In this document: piece after piece, positions 34,333 to 43,332 of the stretch
How positions within the stretch are numbered: position 1 is the first letter of the stretch
Layout of the letters: the number at the start of each line of letters is the position of its first letter
From: Phascolarctobacterium_A succinatutens_B
Lineage (GTDB): Bacteria; Bacillota; Negativicutes; Acidaminococcales; Acidaminococcaceae
Assembly: GCF_958453765.1 (NCBI RefSeq)
Contig: NZ_CAUDZA010000001.1
Coordinates: forward strand, 186,001-250,000
Reading direction: 5' to 3'
Length of the DNA: 64,000 nt
Program-made: the position numbers and the translations under genes
Notes under the pieces: model-generated
What the model saw: the letters and a program-made list of their open reading frames with translations, nothing else
Told to the model about the DNA's origin: nothing
The model's database searches: none

Positions 34333-35691
34333 TTATTTGAAGTCTGAACCCAGCATAATTACGCCATCGCAGTCTGCAGCACCGTCACGGCTGATACGCA
34401 TCTGATGCGCAAAGGGAACGTTTGAAAGACGATTGACAACAGCACCGTTATTAGTTGTAGAAACAACAACAGTATTGGCAATTATTTCGCCGCTGCCGCC
34501 GCTGATAACCTCAAAGCCGGCATTACGCAAGCGCGCGGCAGCATCTGCGCCTGCTGTCTTGCTGCCGCTGCAGTTAACAAGACGTACAACTCCGCGGCTG
34601 TCGGAGGAAGCTTCTTGGAAAGCAGTATTTTTACCTGCATCCTTGTCTTTATCAGCCTGCTTCTTCTTTTCTTCCTTCGCTTTTTCTTCTTTCTTAGCCT
34701 TCAGTTCCTTTTCTTCCTTGACAGCTTCCTTATTTTCCTCGCTGTCATCGCCCCTTTCTACCTTTTCCACAGCATTGTTATATTCCTTCTCCATCAGCTC
34801 AGCTGCAGATTTGTAGTGCTCCGTCATAGTTGCACCCTGCATCTTGACCATCAGCTCACGCAGGTCGGTAATATCCGGCAGCCAGTAGCTGATACCGTCG
34901 ATATACTTCGGTGTACCCGGAACCATCGCCATAGACAGACCCTTTTCCTTAACCATGGAATGCAGCGCTCTGCCCAAATCTATCATATCGCTAAGAGGCA
35001 TATCAGTCTTTACCATAGAGGTCAGTTGCTTAGCCAGACCGGGGATATGCAGCAGCATATCGGCAGAGGTAATCTTATCGTACACTGCCATCAGGAAATG
35101 CTGTTGGCGACGGATACGGCCGATATCGCCTTCTTCATCGCGGAAGCGTACATACTGGATTGCTGTTTTGCCGTCCAGATGCTGACGGCCCTTTTTCAGG
35201 TCAACGGTAAAGCCGTCCCAGGTATCATGATAATACATATCCTTTTCAACATCGATATCAATACCGCCGATAGCATCAACAAGACCGGTAAAGCCTTTAA
35301 AATCAACCATTACGTAATTGTTGATTTTGATACCCAGCAGCTCTTCTACAGTTTTCTGTGTCAGCTCACGTCCGCCGTAAGCATAGGCATGGTTAATCTT
35401 ATCCCAGCCGTGACCGTCAATGCGTACACGTGTATCACGCGGTACCGAAAGCAGGGAAGCGCTTTTATTGTTGCTGTCGAACATTACGACAAAAAGCGTA
35501 TCACTGCGGCCCACATCATCGGAGCGTTCGTCAACGCCCAGAACAACGATATTCTTTTTCAGATTCAGCCTGTCTGTCGGCGCAAGATTATCCAATCCCG
35601 TTTCTGGAAAGAAATAACCGAAGGCAATATAGCCTACTACACAGATAGCCGTTACAATCATTAAAATTTTTGTCTGGAGAATGCTTTTCAT
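34333..35691 (-). CDS. LytR-CpsA-Psr (LCP) family protein with LytR_C domain
   Basis: A 452-residue membrane-anchored protein: N-terminal helix (residues about 5-25), the LCP catalytic domain (about 50-260; NIVVLGVDERSDDVGRSDTLFVVMFD, SVPRDTRVRI, FRDEEGDIGRIRRQQ), a strongly charged Lys/Glu linker (about 305-365), then a LytR_C domain (VVRLVNCSGSKTAG). LCP enzymes move undecaprenyl-linked polymers onto peptidoglycan or other acceptors. The conserved Asp and Arg residues are present. The ATG at 35691 follows GAGAGG; a TTG in frame 18 bases earlier overlaps that site. It follows the Nudix gene in the same transcript. Confidence 0.9.
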   Translation of the reverse strand: MKSILQTKILMIVTAICVVGYIAFGYFFPETGLDNLAPTDRLNLKKNIVVLGVDERSDDVGRSDTLFVVMFDSNNKSASLLSVPRDTRVRIDGHGWDKINHAYAYGGRELTQKTVEELLGIKINNYVMVDFKGFTGLVDAIGGIDIDVEKDMYYHDTWDGFTVDLKKGRQHLDGKTAIQYVRFRDEEGDIGRIRRQQHFLMAVYDKITSADMLLHIPGLAKQLTSMVKTDMPLSDMIDLGRALHSMVKEKGLSMAMVPGTPKYIDGISYWLPDITDLRELMVKMQGATMTEHYKSAAELMEKEYNNAVEKVERGDDSEENKEAVKEEKELKAKKEEKAKEEKKKQADKDKDAGKNTAFQEASSDSRGVVRLVNCSGSKTAGADAAARLRNAGFEVISGGSGEIIANTVVVSTTNNGAVVNRLSNVPFAHQMRISRDGAADCDGVIMLGSDFK

Positions 35692-35705
35692 CCTTATATA
35701 ACCTC

Positions 35706-36371
35706 TCAATCAATTTCTTCTGCCAGATATTCCATCAGCTCCTTGCGGCTGCGGTACAGGAAAGCATACAGCATGCGTGCAGTCAAGCCCCAGATAACCT
35801 TGTCCTCATACAGGTAAAAATACACATAGTAGGACTTGTTCATGCGCCAGCCACGCTTACGCTGCGGCACAAGGTCAAATGGGAAATCGTCACCCGGATG
35901 GTCTGCCAGCTGCACGGAGCCACGCCTTGGCTTTTGCTCCAAAAGCACCTTTAGCGGCACAGTAAAGATACGCTCCACCTCACTTTTACTGTACGTAATC
36001 TTGCTGATATCATCAATCAGACCAACAAAGGGGTGGATAATCGGTCCGTTATGCGTTACCAGACAATCCAGTTCACCGCAGATGGTGATATTCTCCGGCT
36101 TCAGGCCAAGCTCCTCGCAGGTTTCGCGCACTGCGGTATTGCGGAAGCTGTTATCCTCACATTCGTACTTGCCGCCGGGGAAGCACACCTCACCCGGCTG
36201 ACTGCGCAGCGTATGTGCCCTTTCCTCAAACAGCACACTGATGCCTTCGGGAGTACGCACTAAGGGCAGCAGCACGGCAGCATCCCACAAGCGGTCCAGC
36301 TTATCAATGCCGGGAGCACGGCGATGCAGACGTTCAAACAATACATACTGTAATTTTTCCATCTCATTCAT
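35706..36371 (-). CDS. Nudix hydrolase, CoA pyrophosphatase type
   Basis: A 221-residue Nudix protein. The segment SVLFEERAHTLRSQPGEVCFPGG matches the NuCoA motif (LLTxRSxxxRxxxGxxxFPGG), and the Nudix box ends in RETCEELGL. Such enzymes split coenzyme A or acyl-CoA into 3'-phosphoadenosine 5'-phosphate and (acyl)phosphopantetheine, as in E. coli NudL and yeast Pcd1. The first Glu of the Nudix box is slightly displaced, as is normal in this subfamily. It stands before the LCP gene, overlapping its region by a few bases. Confidence 0.82.
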   Translation of the reverse strand: MNEMEKLQYVLFERLHRRAPGIDKLDRLWDAAVLLPLVRTPEGISVLFEERAHTLRSQPGEVCFPGGKYECEDNSFRNTAVRETCEELGLKPENITICGELDCLVTHNGPIIHPFVGLIDDISKITYSKSEVERIFTVPLKVLLEQKPRRGSVQLADHPGDDFPFDLVPQRKRGWRMNKSYYVYFYLYEDKVIWGLTARMLYAFLYRSRKELMEYLAEEID

Positions 36372-36536
36372 AATAACACCTTATTTTAACACCTTTGCCT
36401 GCAAAATTAAATAGTATTTATAAATTTCTGCGCAGCAAAAGTTTTTTCCTGCCAACAAATGTAACTAAGCTGTAAAATCCAGGTAACAATCCTTGAAAAC
36501 TGCACTTTAAACATTATGTTTCTGAATAAAAGGAAA

Positions 36537-36562
36537 GCGCCAGCCGCTAATGCAACTGACGC
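36537..36562 (-). terminator. Possible terminator of the symporter gene
   Basis: On the minus strand GCGTCAG pairs with CTGGCGC (one G-T pair), followed by TTTCCTTTTA. Moderate quality. Confidence 0.4.
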
Positions 36563-36583
36563 CAAGGGAAAGACAGATTTTAA

Positions 36584-37801
36584 TTAGTACAGAGGAGCTT
36601 CAGCTTCTGCATGCTTTTTTTCGCTCTTGTCAACCAGCAGAGTTACAGCAGCATCGCCGGTGATGTTAACAGAGGTACGCGGCATATCCAGGATACGGTC
36701 GATACCTGCGATAAGAGCAGAGCCTTCCAGCGGCAGACCAAGGCTGGTCAGAATCATGGTCAACATGATGAAGCCTGCGCCCGGAACACCTGCAGTACCG
36801 ATAGAAGCCAAAGTACCGGTAACGATAATGGTCATGTATTGGGAAGCAGTGAGGTCAATGCCGTACAGTTGAGCAATGAACAGTGCGCATACACCCTGAT
36901 AAGCAGCAGTACCATCCATGTTGATGGTTGCGCCCAACGGCAGAACGAAGCTGGAAACTTCTTTAGAAGCGCCCATTTTTTGAGCACAGCTCATGGTCAG
37001 CGGCAGAGTACCACCGGAGGAGCAGGAGCTGAAAGCCATCAGGGACGCCGGAGCAATACCCTTAATGAATTGGATGAAGCCCATGCCTGCAAGGAATTTG
37101 ATCATAGAGCCATAAACGAGAACTGCATGCAGGAGGCAAGCCAGATATACAGCGATAACAACCTTCAGCAGCGGCAGCAGAACAGCAGGACCGTTAGATG
37201 CAACTACCGGAGTAATCAAACCGAAAACACCAATCGGAGCAACAGCCATAATCATGCCAACGATTTTGTAGGAAACCTCAGCCAGACCATCGATGGTGTG
37301 TTTCAGAGCGTTAGCTTTTTCACCGACAACAGTAATACCGGCGCCAACGAAGAGAGAGAAAACGATGATTTGCAGCATGTTAGCTTTAACCATAGCTTCC
37401 AGCGGATTAGTCGGGAAAATGTCAATGATAACCTTGGAAATAGGCGGTGCAGCTTTAGCAGCAACTTTAGCAGTATCAGCAGCCATATGCAAACCAACAC
37501 CCGGTTGCATGATAGTACCGATTGCCAAACCGATAACGATAGCAAAAGCAGTAGTTACCAGATAGTACGCTACAGTTTTAACACCGATACGACCTACCTT
37601 TTTGATATCACCCAAGCTGGTAACACCGATTACCAGACTGGAGAATACCAGCGGTACGATAACCATTTTGATCATGTTCATGAAAATTGTTCCCAGAGGA
37701 CCAATCCAGGTCTTGGCGAAGCCGGCACCTTCAGCACCCAGCTCCAGGCCTGCAATAATACCAAGCGCAAGGCCGATTAAAATTTTTGTAGATAAGTTCA
37801 T
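36584..37801 (-). CDS. Dicarboxylate/amino acid:cation symporter (DAACS family)
   Basis: A 405-residue integral membrane protein of the glutamate/dicarboxylate carrier fold. The re-entrant hairpin Ser-rich motif FSSCSSGGTLPLTM, the NMDG motif GATINMDGTAAYQ and the second hairpin GTAGVPGAGFIML are all present, so the sodium and substrate sites look intact. Family members import glutamate, aspartate, succinate or fumarate with Na+ or H+; a C4-dicarboxylate would suit a succinate-using Negativicute, but the choice is not readable from sequence. Monocistronic. Confidence 0.92.
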   Translation of the reverse strand: MNLSTKILIGLALGIIAGLELGAEGAGFAKTWIGPLGTIFMNMIKMVIVPLVFSSLVIGVTSLGDIKKVGRIGVKTVAYYLVTTAFAIVIGLAIGTIMQPGVGLHMAADTAKVAAKAAPPISKVIIDIFPTNPLEAMVKANMLQIIVFSLFVGAGITVVGEKANALKHTIDGLAEVSYKIVGMIMAVAPIGVFGLITPVVASNGPAVLLPLLKVVIAVYLACLLHAVLVYGSMIKFLAGMGFIQFIKGIAPASLMAFSSCSSGGTLPLTMSCAQKMGASKEVSSFVLPLGATINMDGTAAYQGVCALFIAQLYGIDLTASQYMTIIVTGTLASIGTAGVPGAGFIMLTMILTSLGLPLEGSALIAGIDRILDMPRTSVNITGDAAVTLLVDKSEKKHAEAEAPLY

Positions 37802-37942
37802 TTTTACAACCCCCAGATATTTAAGTAAAAAAACTGTTAAGATAATTATAGCAACTTATCATGGAAAAGTCCGATTGTATACAGTATTATTGGTTTGTAT
37901 ACAATATTATTTACGATTATCCCGTCGAAGCGCATAAAAATA

Positions 37943-37964
37943 CCCCTGCAGCAACGTGCAGGGG
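37943..37964 (-). terminator. Terminator of the dnaX-ybaB-recR-bofA operon
   Basis: CCCCTGCA (37943-37950) pairs with TGCAGGGG (37957-37964); on the minus strand it is followed by TATTTTTA. Confidence 0.75.
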
Positions 37965-37979
37965 CAAAGGCAAATTATC

Positions 37980-38252
37980 TTATTTAACTAAAAGCTCATA
38001 CAGCACTACGGCAAGAGCACCGGGAACACCGAAGAAGCCAGCAATCAAAGCCTTGATAACCGTAATCTTCATGGTAAAGCCCGCCAACGAGCCTACCAGA
38101 TTGATGAACCACAGCAGCAGTGCGCCGCAGAGACCATTCCACACCAGCTTAAACGGCATTGACAGCAGCTTTACTACCAGTAACAGCAGCAGTACGCCGC
38201 CAATCATCGGTCCGAAGGCACCAAGCGGTGACAAAATAGCATTAAATTCCAT
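37980..38252 (-). CDS. bofA: BofA family membrane protein (pro-sigma-K processing inhibitor-like)
   Basis: A 90-residue protein with about three hydrophobic segments. GAFGPMIGGVLLLLLVVKLL at the start and the C-terminal GFFGVPGALAVVLYELLVK are the conserved parts of the BofA family. In Bacillus BofA holds back the SpoIVFB protease during sporulation. In a non-sporulating relative its job is unknown. It sits directly after recR, exactly as in Bacillus, which strengthens the identification. Confidence 0.85.
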   Translation of the reverse strand: MEFNAILSPLGAFGPMIGGVLLLLLVVKLLSMPFKLVWNGLCGALLLWFINLVGSLAGFTMKITVIKALIAGFFGVPGALAVVLYELLVK

Positions 38253-38273
38253 ATTAAATAACGCCGGTCCTTT

Positions 38274-38873
38274 CTACATTGTGCGCCTGTTTTCCAGCGC
38301 TTTAGACAAGGTTATTTCGTCAGCATACTCCAAATCGCCGCCCATCGGCAGACCATGAGCAATACGGCTGACGGTTATTCCTACAGGCTTCAGCAGCTGT
38401 GCCAGATAGGTAGCAGTCGCTTCACCCTCTACATCCGAGTTGGTCGCAATAATAATTTCACTGACCGATTCCTGCTGCAGGCGCAAGAGAAGCTCTCTGA
38501 TGCGCAGCTTTTCCGGACCGATACCGTCAAGCGGCGAAAGTACACCGTGCAGCACGTGATACAGTCCGTGATAGCCATGACTGCGCTCCATCGCCGCAAT
38601 ATCCTGCGGCTGCTCCACTACACAGATAGTAAAGCTGTCGCGCGAGCTGTCACGGCAAATCTCGCATACATCGCTGTCAGTAAGATTAAAGCAGCGGCTG
38701 CAGTAGTGAATCTGCTCCTTGGCACCGCTCAAGGCCGCCGCCAGCTGCTTCACATCCTCCGCAGGCATGTCAATCACATGATAGGCCAGTCGCATAGCTG
38801 TTTTTGAGCCGATGCCCGGCAAACGCCTGAGCTGCTCATATAAATTAGCCAGCGGCCTGATCATTCTTGCCAT
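38274..38873 (-). CDS. recR: Recombination mediator RecR
   Basis: A 199-residue DNA repair protein, the usual length. It has an N-terminal helix-hairpin-helix (LRRLPGIGSKTAMRLAYH), a C4 zinc finger (CSRCFNLTDSDVCEIC) and a Toprim domain (ICVVEQPQDIAAMER, NSDVEGEATATYLAQLL). RecR works with RecO and RecF to load RecA onto gapped DNA. The start lies 5 bases after the ybaB stop. Confidence 0.96.
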   Translation of the reverse strand: MARMIRPLANLYEQLRRLPGIGSKTAMRLAYHVIDMPAEDVKQLAAALSGAKEQIHYCSRCFNLTDSDVCEICRDSSRDSFTICVVEQPQDIAAMERSHGYHGLYHVLHGVLSPLDGIGPEKLRIRELLLRLQQESVSEIIIATNSDVEGEATATYLAQLLKPVGITVSRIAHGLPMGGDLEYADEITLSKALENRRTM

Positions 38874-38877
38874 CAGC

Positions 38878-39204
38878 TTAGAACATGCCAGGCAGCTTCA
38901 TGCCGCCGGTAACCTTAGCCATTTCTTTTTCGGTAAGCTCGTCAATCTGCTTCATAGCGTCATTGACAGCTGTCAGAATCATATCCTCCAGCATTTCTAC
39001 ATCCTCGGGATCTACAGCGGTCGGATTGATTTTGATGGATTTCAGTTCTTTTTTACCGCTGACAACAACGGTTACGGCACCGCCGCCGACAGACGTTTCT
39101 ACAGTACGGCTTTTCAGATCCTCCTGCATTTTTGCCATATCAGCCTGCATTTTTTGTACCTTTTTCATCATTGCCTGCATATTACCCATGCCACCTGGAA
39201 ACAT
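38878..39204 (-). CDS. YbaB/EbfC family nucleoid-associated protein
   Basis: A 108-residue protein. After a short Met- and Gly-rich N-terminus comes the typical helix MQAMMKKVQKMQADMAKMQEDL, a beta sheet (VVVSGKKELKSIKINP) and a C-terminal helix (LEDMILTAVNDAMKQI). YbaB binds DNA as a dimer and affects nucleoid structure. The dnaX-ybaB-recR order is one of the most conserved in bacteria. Confidence 0.93.
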   Translation of the reverse strand: MFPGGMGNMQAMMKKVQKMQADMAKMQEDLKSRTVETSVGGGAVTVVVSGKKELKSIKINPTAVDPEDVEMLEDMILTAVNDAMKQIDELTEKEMAKVTGGMKLPGMF

Positions 39205-39291
39205 AATTAAATTCCTCCTTGATATTTACATATATTGATATTATATATTCTCAGAAACATAAGCCAAGGCTTCAGAGCCTCAAATTAGGTT

Positions 39292-41115
39292 TCATTGGTC
39301 TGATATATCCGTTACACTGCCGCCTAAGGCATTAAATGCCTTGCGCAGGTTTTCCGGCAGCTGCGCTGCCTGCAGATTTTGCGTTTCGCTTTCGGGCGAT
39401 TGCTGCACTTCCTGCTTTACAGGGGGATGCGGCAGCTTAGCCTTGCCCTCAATGACAGCCTCCAGTCTGATTTCACGTCTTGCCAGACGCAGCAGGACCT
39501 CCTCGAAGGCTTTGCGATAATCATCCTTGTTCATCCTGTCCGCAAGGAACGGTGCCTTGAAGGCAACCTGCAGAATGTTGTTGGCAAAGCTGAAGACTCT
39601 GCCGTTCTTAGCGCAGGATACCATAGAATTCTTCTTTTCTGCCTTCATAATCTCCAAAGCCTGCTTCCAGAAATCCTCACCGGCTGCAAAATCACCGGCA
39701 TATTCCTCTGTCTGCTGCACTTTAGCGCTTTTAGGCTTAGGAGCGGCGTTCACCGCTGCAGCCAGCGTATCGGCAGCAGGCTGCGATTGCGCTTTAACTG
39801 CAGGCTTCTTAGCCGGAGCAGCTTTTGCTGCCTGCATAGGCTCTGCCGCAGGTGTCTGCTGTGCAATCGGCTGCTGTGCTGCCGGTGCGGCATATTCCTG
39901 TACGATTGGCTGCTGCACTGCCACAGCAGGCGCAGGCTGAGCGTTAACCGGAGCCTGCTGATAAACAGGCATCACACCGCCTGCCAGCTGACGCTCCAGC
40001 TGTTCTATTCTTGCCGATAAAGCAGCCAATGTGCTGCCCTCTACGCGGCATAAATCCAAAAGGCACAGCTCTGCCGTAATGCGCGGACGCATAGAACCGC
40101 GCAGCTCCTGAATAGCGCTGTGCAGCCTTTCCTCCGCCGCCAGCAGACGGTCACGTCCGAACAACGGCGCCAGCTCCGCCAACGCTTCTTTAGTATCCGT
40201 CAGATAAATTTCTTCATAGTCAGGAACTGCCAGATAAAGCACCAGCGCCCGCAGATACTCAATAAGCTCTGTAAGCACCTGCTTGACATCCTTGCCCTGC
40301 TCCAACAGCAGATTCAGCGTAGCCAGCGCCTGCGGCAGCTGCCTGCGGCCTATTGCTCCCGTCAGCTCGTGCAGCGCTTCACGCCCTACGATGCCCAGTA
40401 CCTCGCGCACAGTAGCCACCGTAACACGCTTGGCCATGACACCGCACTGGTCCAGCAGGCTCAGAGCATCACGCATGCCGCCCTCAGCCTGAATCGCTAT
40501 TAAGCGCAACGCATCCGCATCGGCCTCAATGCCACTGCCTGCTGCTACCATTGCCAAGTGCTCCGCAATTTCGTCTACCGTTACCCTGCGGAATTCAAAG
40601 CGCTGACAGCGCGACTGAATCGTTGCAGGCACCTTCTGCGGGTCCGTAGTCGCCAGAATAAATACAGCGTGTGCCGGCGGCTCCTCCAATGTTTTCAGCA
40701 AAGCATTGAAAGCTCCTGTAGAAAGCATGTGCACCTCGTCGATAATATAAACCTTGTAACGGCTTTCGGCAGGTGTAAAGGCTACCTGCTCGCGCAGGTC
40801 ACGGATATTATCTACGCTGGTATTGGACGCAGCGTCAATTTCAATTACATCCAGAGAGGTTCCCTGCACAATGCGCTGACAGTTGCCGCATTGGCCGCAG
40901 GGCTCGGCAGTCGGCCCCTGCTCGCAATTCAGAGCCTTGGCCAGAATACGCGCCATACTGGTCTTACCGGTGCCGCGAGGACCGGAAAACAAATAGGCGT
41001 GGGCAATTTTGCCGCTTGCCAAAGCATTTTTCAAGGTTGTTTTCACAGCCTTTTGTCCCACAAGAGCGTCAAAATCCTGCGGACGCCACTGGCGGTATAA
41101 TGCTACATAAGCCAT
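39292..41115 (-). CDS. dnaX: DNA polymerase III subunits gamma/tau
   Basis: A 607-residue clamp-loader ATPase. Walker A GPRGTGKTS, a zinc finger (CEQG..CGQCGNC), DEVHML and the sensor SRCQRF occupy the first 240 residues, followed by domain III. A long Ala/Gln/Pro-rich linker (about residues 370-445) leads to a C-terminal domain of tau. No A-rich slippery sequence for a gamma frameshift was found in the linker. I chose the ATG at 41115, 7 bases after GGGGAGG, over the preceding GTG. Confidence 0.95.
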   Translation of the reverse strand: MAYVALYRQWRPQDFDALVGQKAVKTTLKNALASGKIAHAYLFSGPRGTGKTSMARILAKALNCEQGPTAEPCGQCGNCQRIVQGTSLDVIEIDAASNTSVDNIRDLREQVAFTPAESRYKVYIIDEVHMLSTGAFNALLKTLEEPPAHAVFILATTDPQKVPATIQSRCQRFEFRRVTVDEIAEHLAMVAAGSGIEADADALRLIAIQAEGGMRDALSLLDQCGVMAKRVTVATVREVLGIVGREALHELTGAIGRRQLPQALATLNLLLEQGKDVKQVLTELIEYLRALVLYLAVPDYEEIYLTDTKEALAELAPLFGRDRLLAAEERLHSAIQELRGSMRPRITAELCLLDLCRVEGSTLAALSARIEQLERQLAGGVMPVYQQAPVNAQPAPAVAVQQPIVQEYAAPAAQQPIAQQTPAAEPMQAAKAAPAKKPAVKAQSQPAADTLAAAVNAAPKPKSAKVQQTEEYAGDFAAGEDFWKQALEIMKAEKKNSMVSCAKNGRVFSFANNILQVAFKAPFLADRMNKDDYRKAFEEVLLRLARREIRLEAVIEGKAKLPHPPVKQEVQQSPESETQNLQAAQLPENLRKAFNALGGSVTDISDQ

Positions 41116-41221
41116 CACCGCACCTCCCCGGAATTCATTACATACATAATTATTATACTCAAAATAGCCTGAAATGTAAATTGAAGTTTTGCAGTCCCCC
41201 GGCTCCCGTTAAAACAAATAT

Positions 41222-41250
41222 TTTACTAATGCACTAAAGTATTATATAAT
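41222..41250 (+). promoter_or_regulatory. Promoter of the siroheme reductase gene
   Basis: TTTACT (41222-41227), 17-base spacer, perfect TATAAT (41245-41250); AAAGGAGG follows before the ATG at 41282. Confidence 0.6.
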
Positions 41251-41281
41251 ATTATCAGCTAATCAAAAGGAGGCTACAGCA

Positions 41282-42850
41282 ATGACCATCCCCGAAATTG
41301 ACAAGGACTTTTTACGCAGGCAGCTGCCGGAATTTTCCGGGCAGACTGCCGACTATCATAACGAGAAAATCGGCAAAATTGCCTATAAGGAGTTTTCCGG
41401 TTACTTCGGCAGCTTCGCCCAGCGCGACGGCAAAAGCAATATGCTGCGCCTGCGCTGCAGCGCCGGACGCATCACTATTGCAAAGCTGGCCTTCATAGCC
41501 GAGATGATCCGCAAATATAACATCAGCCGCATTCACTTCACAACCGGGCAGACTATACAGCTGCATGATCTCAGCGCCGAGGCTGCCGCTGAAATTTTGG
41601 AGCAATGCCTGGACGCGGACATCATCCCCTTCGGCTGCGGCGGTGACTATCCCGGCAACGTGCTCTGCTCGCCCTTAAGCGGTGTGGAACGCGAAGAATA
41701 TTTTGACGTGCTGCCTTACGCCGAAGCAGCAGCGCAGTATCTCGTCGCTACCATTCCCGACGGCAAGCTGCCACGCAAATTTAAAACCGGCTTTTCCAAT
41801 TCCCCGCAAAATCTTACGCACGCTACCATGCGCGATTTAGGCTTCGCCGCCCGTCCCGACGGTCGCTTCGATGTCTACAGCGCCGGCGGTCTGGGACCTG
41901 CTCCCTGCATCGGTATAAAAATGGCCGAGGCTGTTGCTCCCGAAAAAATCTTGTATCATATCAAAGCAATGCTCGCCACCTTCCGCGAATGCGGCACCTA
42001 TACGCAAAGAGCCAAAGCACGCACCCGTTATCTGCCTGAGCTTTTGGGTGGCGAAGCCGCTTACAAAGCAGCCTACAGCGAACGTCTCCTGCAGGCACTG
42101 CAGGAAGGCGGTCTTGATTTGCAGCCTGAGGCAACAAAAATCACCAAGCGCGACTTCAAGCTCATCACCGGCTTCCGCATTACCTCACAGAAGCAGCCCG
42201 GTCTTTACGCCGTAAATTATCATCCACAGGCAGGACTGCCCAAAATTGAAAGCTTCCTAGCTCTGGCGGATTATCTGCAGAACGTTAAAGCCGCCGAGTT
42301 GCGTCTTGCACCCGACCAAAGTGTATATATTATCAACCTCACTGCTCCCGAAGCAGCAAAGGTAATGTCGCTCACGCCTGACACAGCCTATAATGCCTTC
42401 ACAAGCAGCGTGGCCTGCATCGGCTCCACCGTCTGCCAGATGGGCATGGGAGATTCACAAAGCCTGCTGACAAGCTGCTTTGAAGAAATGGCTACGCAGT
42501 ACGCTGCCAGTGATGCTCTGCCGCAGATTTATATTTCCGGCTGTCCTTCCAGCTGCGGCACCCACCAAATAGGCGAACTCGGCTTCCGCGGTACAGTTAA
42601 GGTCATCAAGGGTACAGCACACCCAGCCTTCACTATGTACATCAACGGCTGCTCACTGCAGGGCAGCGAACGCCTAGGGGAAGAAGCAGGCACACTGCTC
42701 GCCGAAGATATCCCCTTCGTGCTTTTGGAAATCGGCAAGCATATCGCCCAAAGCGGTCTGGACTTTGCCGCCTGGCAGGCAGCAAATCCTCAGGCCATCG
42801 CTACTATCGTTGCTCCCTATATGAAAAAAATCGAGCTGCTCAGCAAATAA
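41282..42850 (+). CDS. Siroheme nitrite/sulfite reductase family protein
   Basis: A 522-residue protein with two repeated ferrodoxin-like and siroheme domains. The Fe-S/siroheme Cys motif appears as VACIGSTVCQMG and SGCPSSCGTHQIGELGF near residues 380-430, and substrate-binding Arg/Lys lie in KTGFSNSPQ and QRAKAR. It would reduce sulfite to sulfide or nitrite to ammonia with six electrons from ferredoxin. The sirC and cobA products made at 14-19 kb supply siroheme, so sulfite reduction feeding cysK is a plausible route; nitrite is the alternative. It sits on the plus strand, breaking an otherwise conserved minus-strand order. Confidence 0.85.
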   Translation: MTIPEIDKDFLRRQLPEFSGQTADYHNEKIGKIAYKEFSGYFGSFAQRDGKSNMLRLRCSAGRITIAKLAFIAEMIRKYNISRIHFTTGQTIQLHDLSAEAAAEILEQCLDADIIPFGCGGDYPGNVLCSPLSGVEREEYFDVLPYAEAAAQYLVATIPDGKLPRKFKTGFSNSPQNLTHATMRDLGFAARPDGRFDVYSAGGLGPAPCIGIKMAEAVAPEKILYHIKAMLATFRECGTYTQRAKARTRYLPELLGGEAAYKAAYSERLLQALQEGGLDLQPEATKITKRDFKLITGFRITSQKQPGLYAVNYHPQAGLPKIESFLALADYLQNVKAAELRLAPDQSVYIINLTAPEAAKVMSLTPDTAYNAFTSSVACIGSTVCQMGMGDSQSLLTSCFEEMATQYAASDALPQIYISGCPSSCGTHQIGELGFRGTVKVIKGTAHPAFTMYINGCSLQGSERLGEEAGTLLAEDIPFVLLEIGKHIAQSGLDFAAWQAANPQAIATIVAPYMKKIELLSK

Positions 42851-42862
42851 GCGCAGCACAAA

Positions 42863-42890
42863 AAAATCCGTCGCACATGCGACGGATTTT
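42863..42890. terminator. Terminator of the siroheme reductase gene
   Basis: AAAATCCGTCGC (42863-42874) pairs perfectly with GCGACGGATTTT (42879-42890). May also end the SRP RNA transcript on the minus strand. Confidence 0.8.
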
Positions 42891-42904
42891 CTTCGTTTAT
42901 TTCC

Positions 42905-43029
42905 CTGTAGGACCGCAAAGACGGGCTTCCCCGCGGCACATGAAAGTATCCGCTTAAGGCTGCTTCCTTCCGGACCTGACCTGGTTCACAGGCTCCCATT
43001 GCGCAGGACCCGGCTCTACGATCCTACAG
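42905..43029 (-). ncRNA. ffs: Small signal recognition particle RNA (4.5S type)
   Basis: On the minus strand the region contains the invariant SRP domain IV core GGTCAGGTCCGGAAGGAAGC, with CAGCC after it, inside a long hairpin closed by CTGTAGGA and TCCTACAG. At about 100-125 nt it is the short form without an Alu domain, unlike the 270-nt RNA of Bacillus. It directs signal-peptide proteins to the membrane together with Ffh. Ends are estimated from the outer stem. Confidence 0.92.
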
Positions 43030-43085
43030 AGAAACAAGCTATATGATTTTATTAAAAAAGCCGCTCAGTGCGGCAGATTTTTAAG

Positions 43086-43175
43086 TGGCGGAGAGAGAGG
43101 GATTCGAACCCTCGGTACGGTTTCCCGTACACACGCTTTCCAGGCGTGCACCTTCAACCACTCGGTCATCTCTCC
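43086..43175 (-). tRNA. tRNA-Ser(GGA)
   Basis: A 90-nt class II tRNA on the minus strand: acceptor stem GGAGAGA/TCTCTCC, discriminator G, encoded CCA, anticodon loop CTGGAAA giving anticodon GGA (reads UCC/UCU), a long variable arm (GTACGGGAAACCGTAC) and a T arm with GGTTCGAATCC. The long variable arm and the GGA anticodon define serine. Confidence 0.95.
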
Positions 43176-43332
43176 AAGGTTGAAAACTTTAAACTATTTT
43201 CAATTTGCCAGCACAATACGTACCCGCAGTCAACATAACTGCAAGTAGTATTATACTGGCATTTTTAATGAAAGTCAAGCGTTTTTTGTAAAAATTTTTA
43301 TAAAATCATCAAAAAAATTCTTCTGCGGCAGT

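Noticed and set aside
36611..37780. Long plus-strand open frame of 389 codons
   Set aside because: It lies opposite the symporter gene, which has clear family motifs; the composition (Asn, Ser, Gln and His rich) is that of an antisense shadow.
39720..39960. Programmed frameshift in dnaX giving gamma subunit
   Set aside because: No A-AAA-AAG type slippery heptamer with a stem-loop was found in the linker region.
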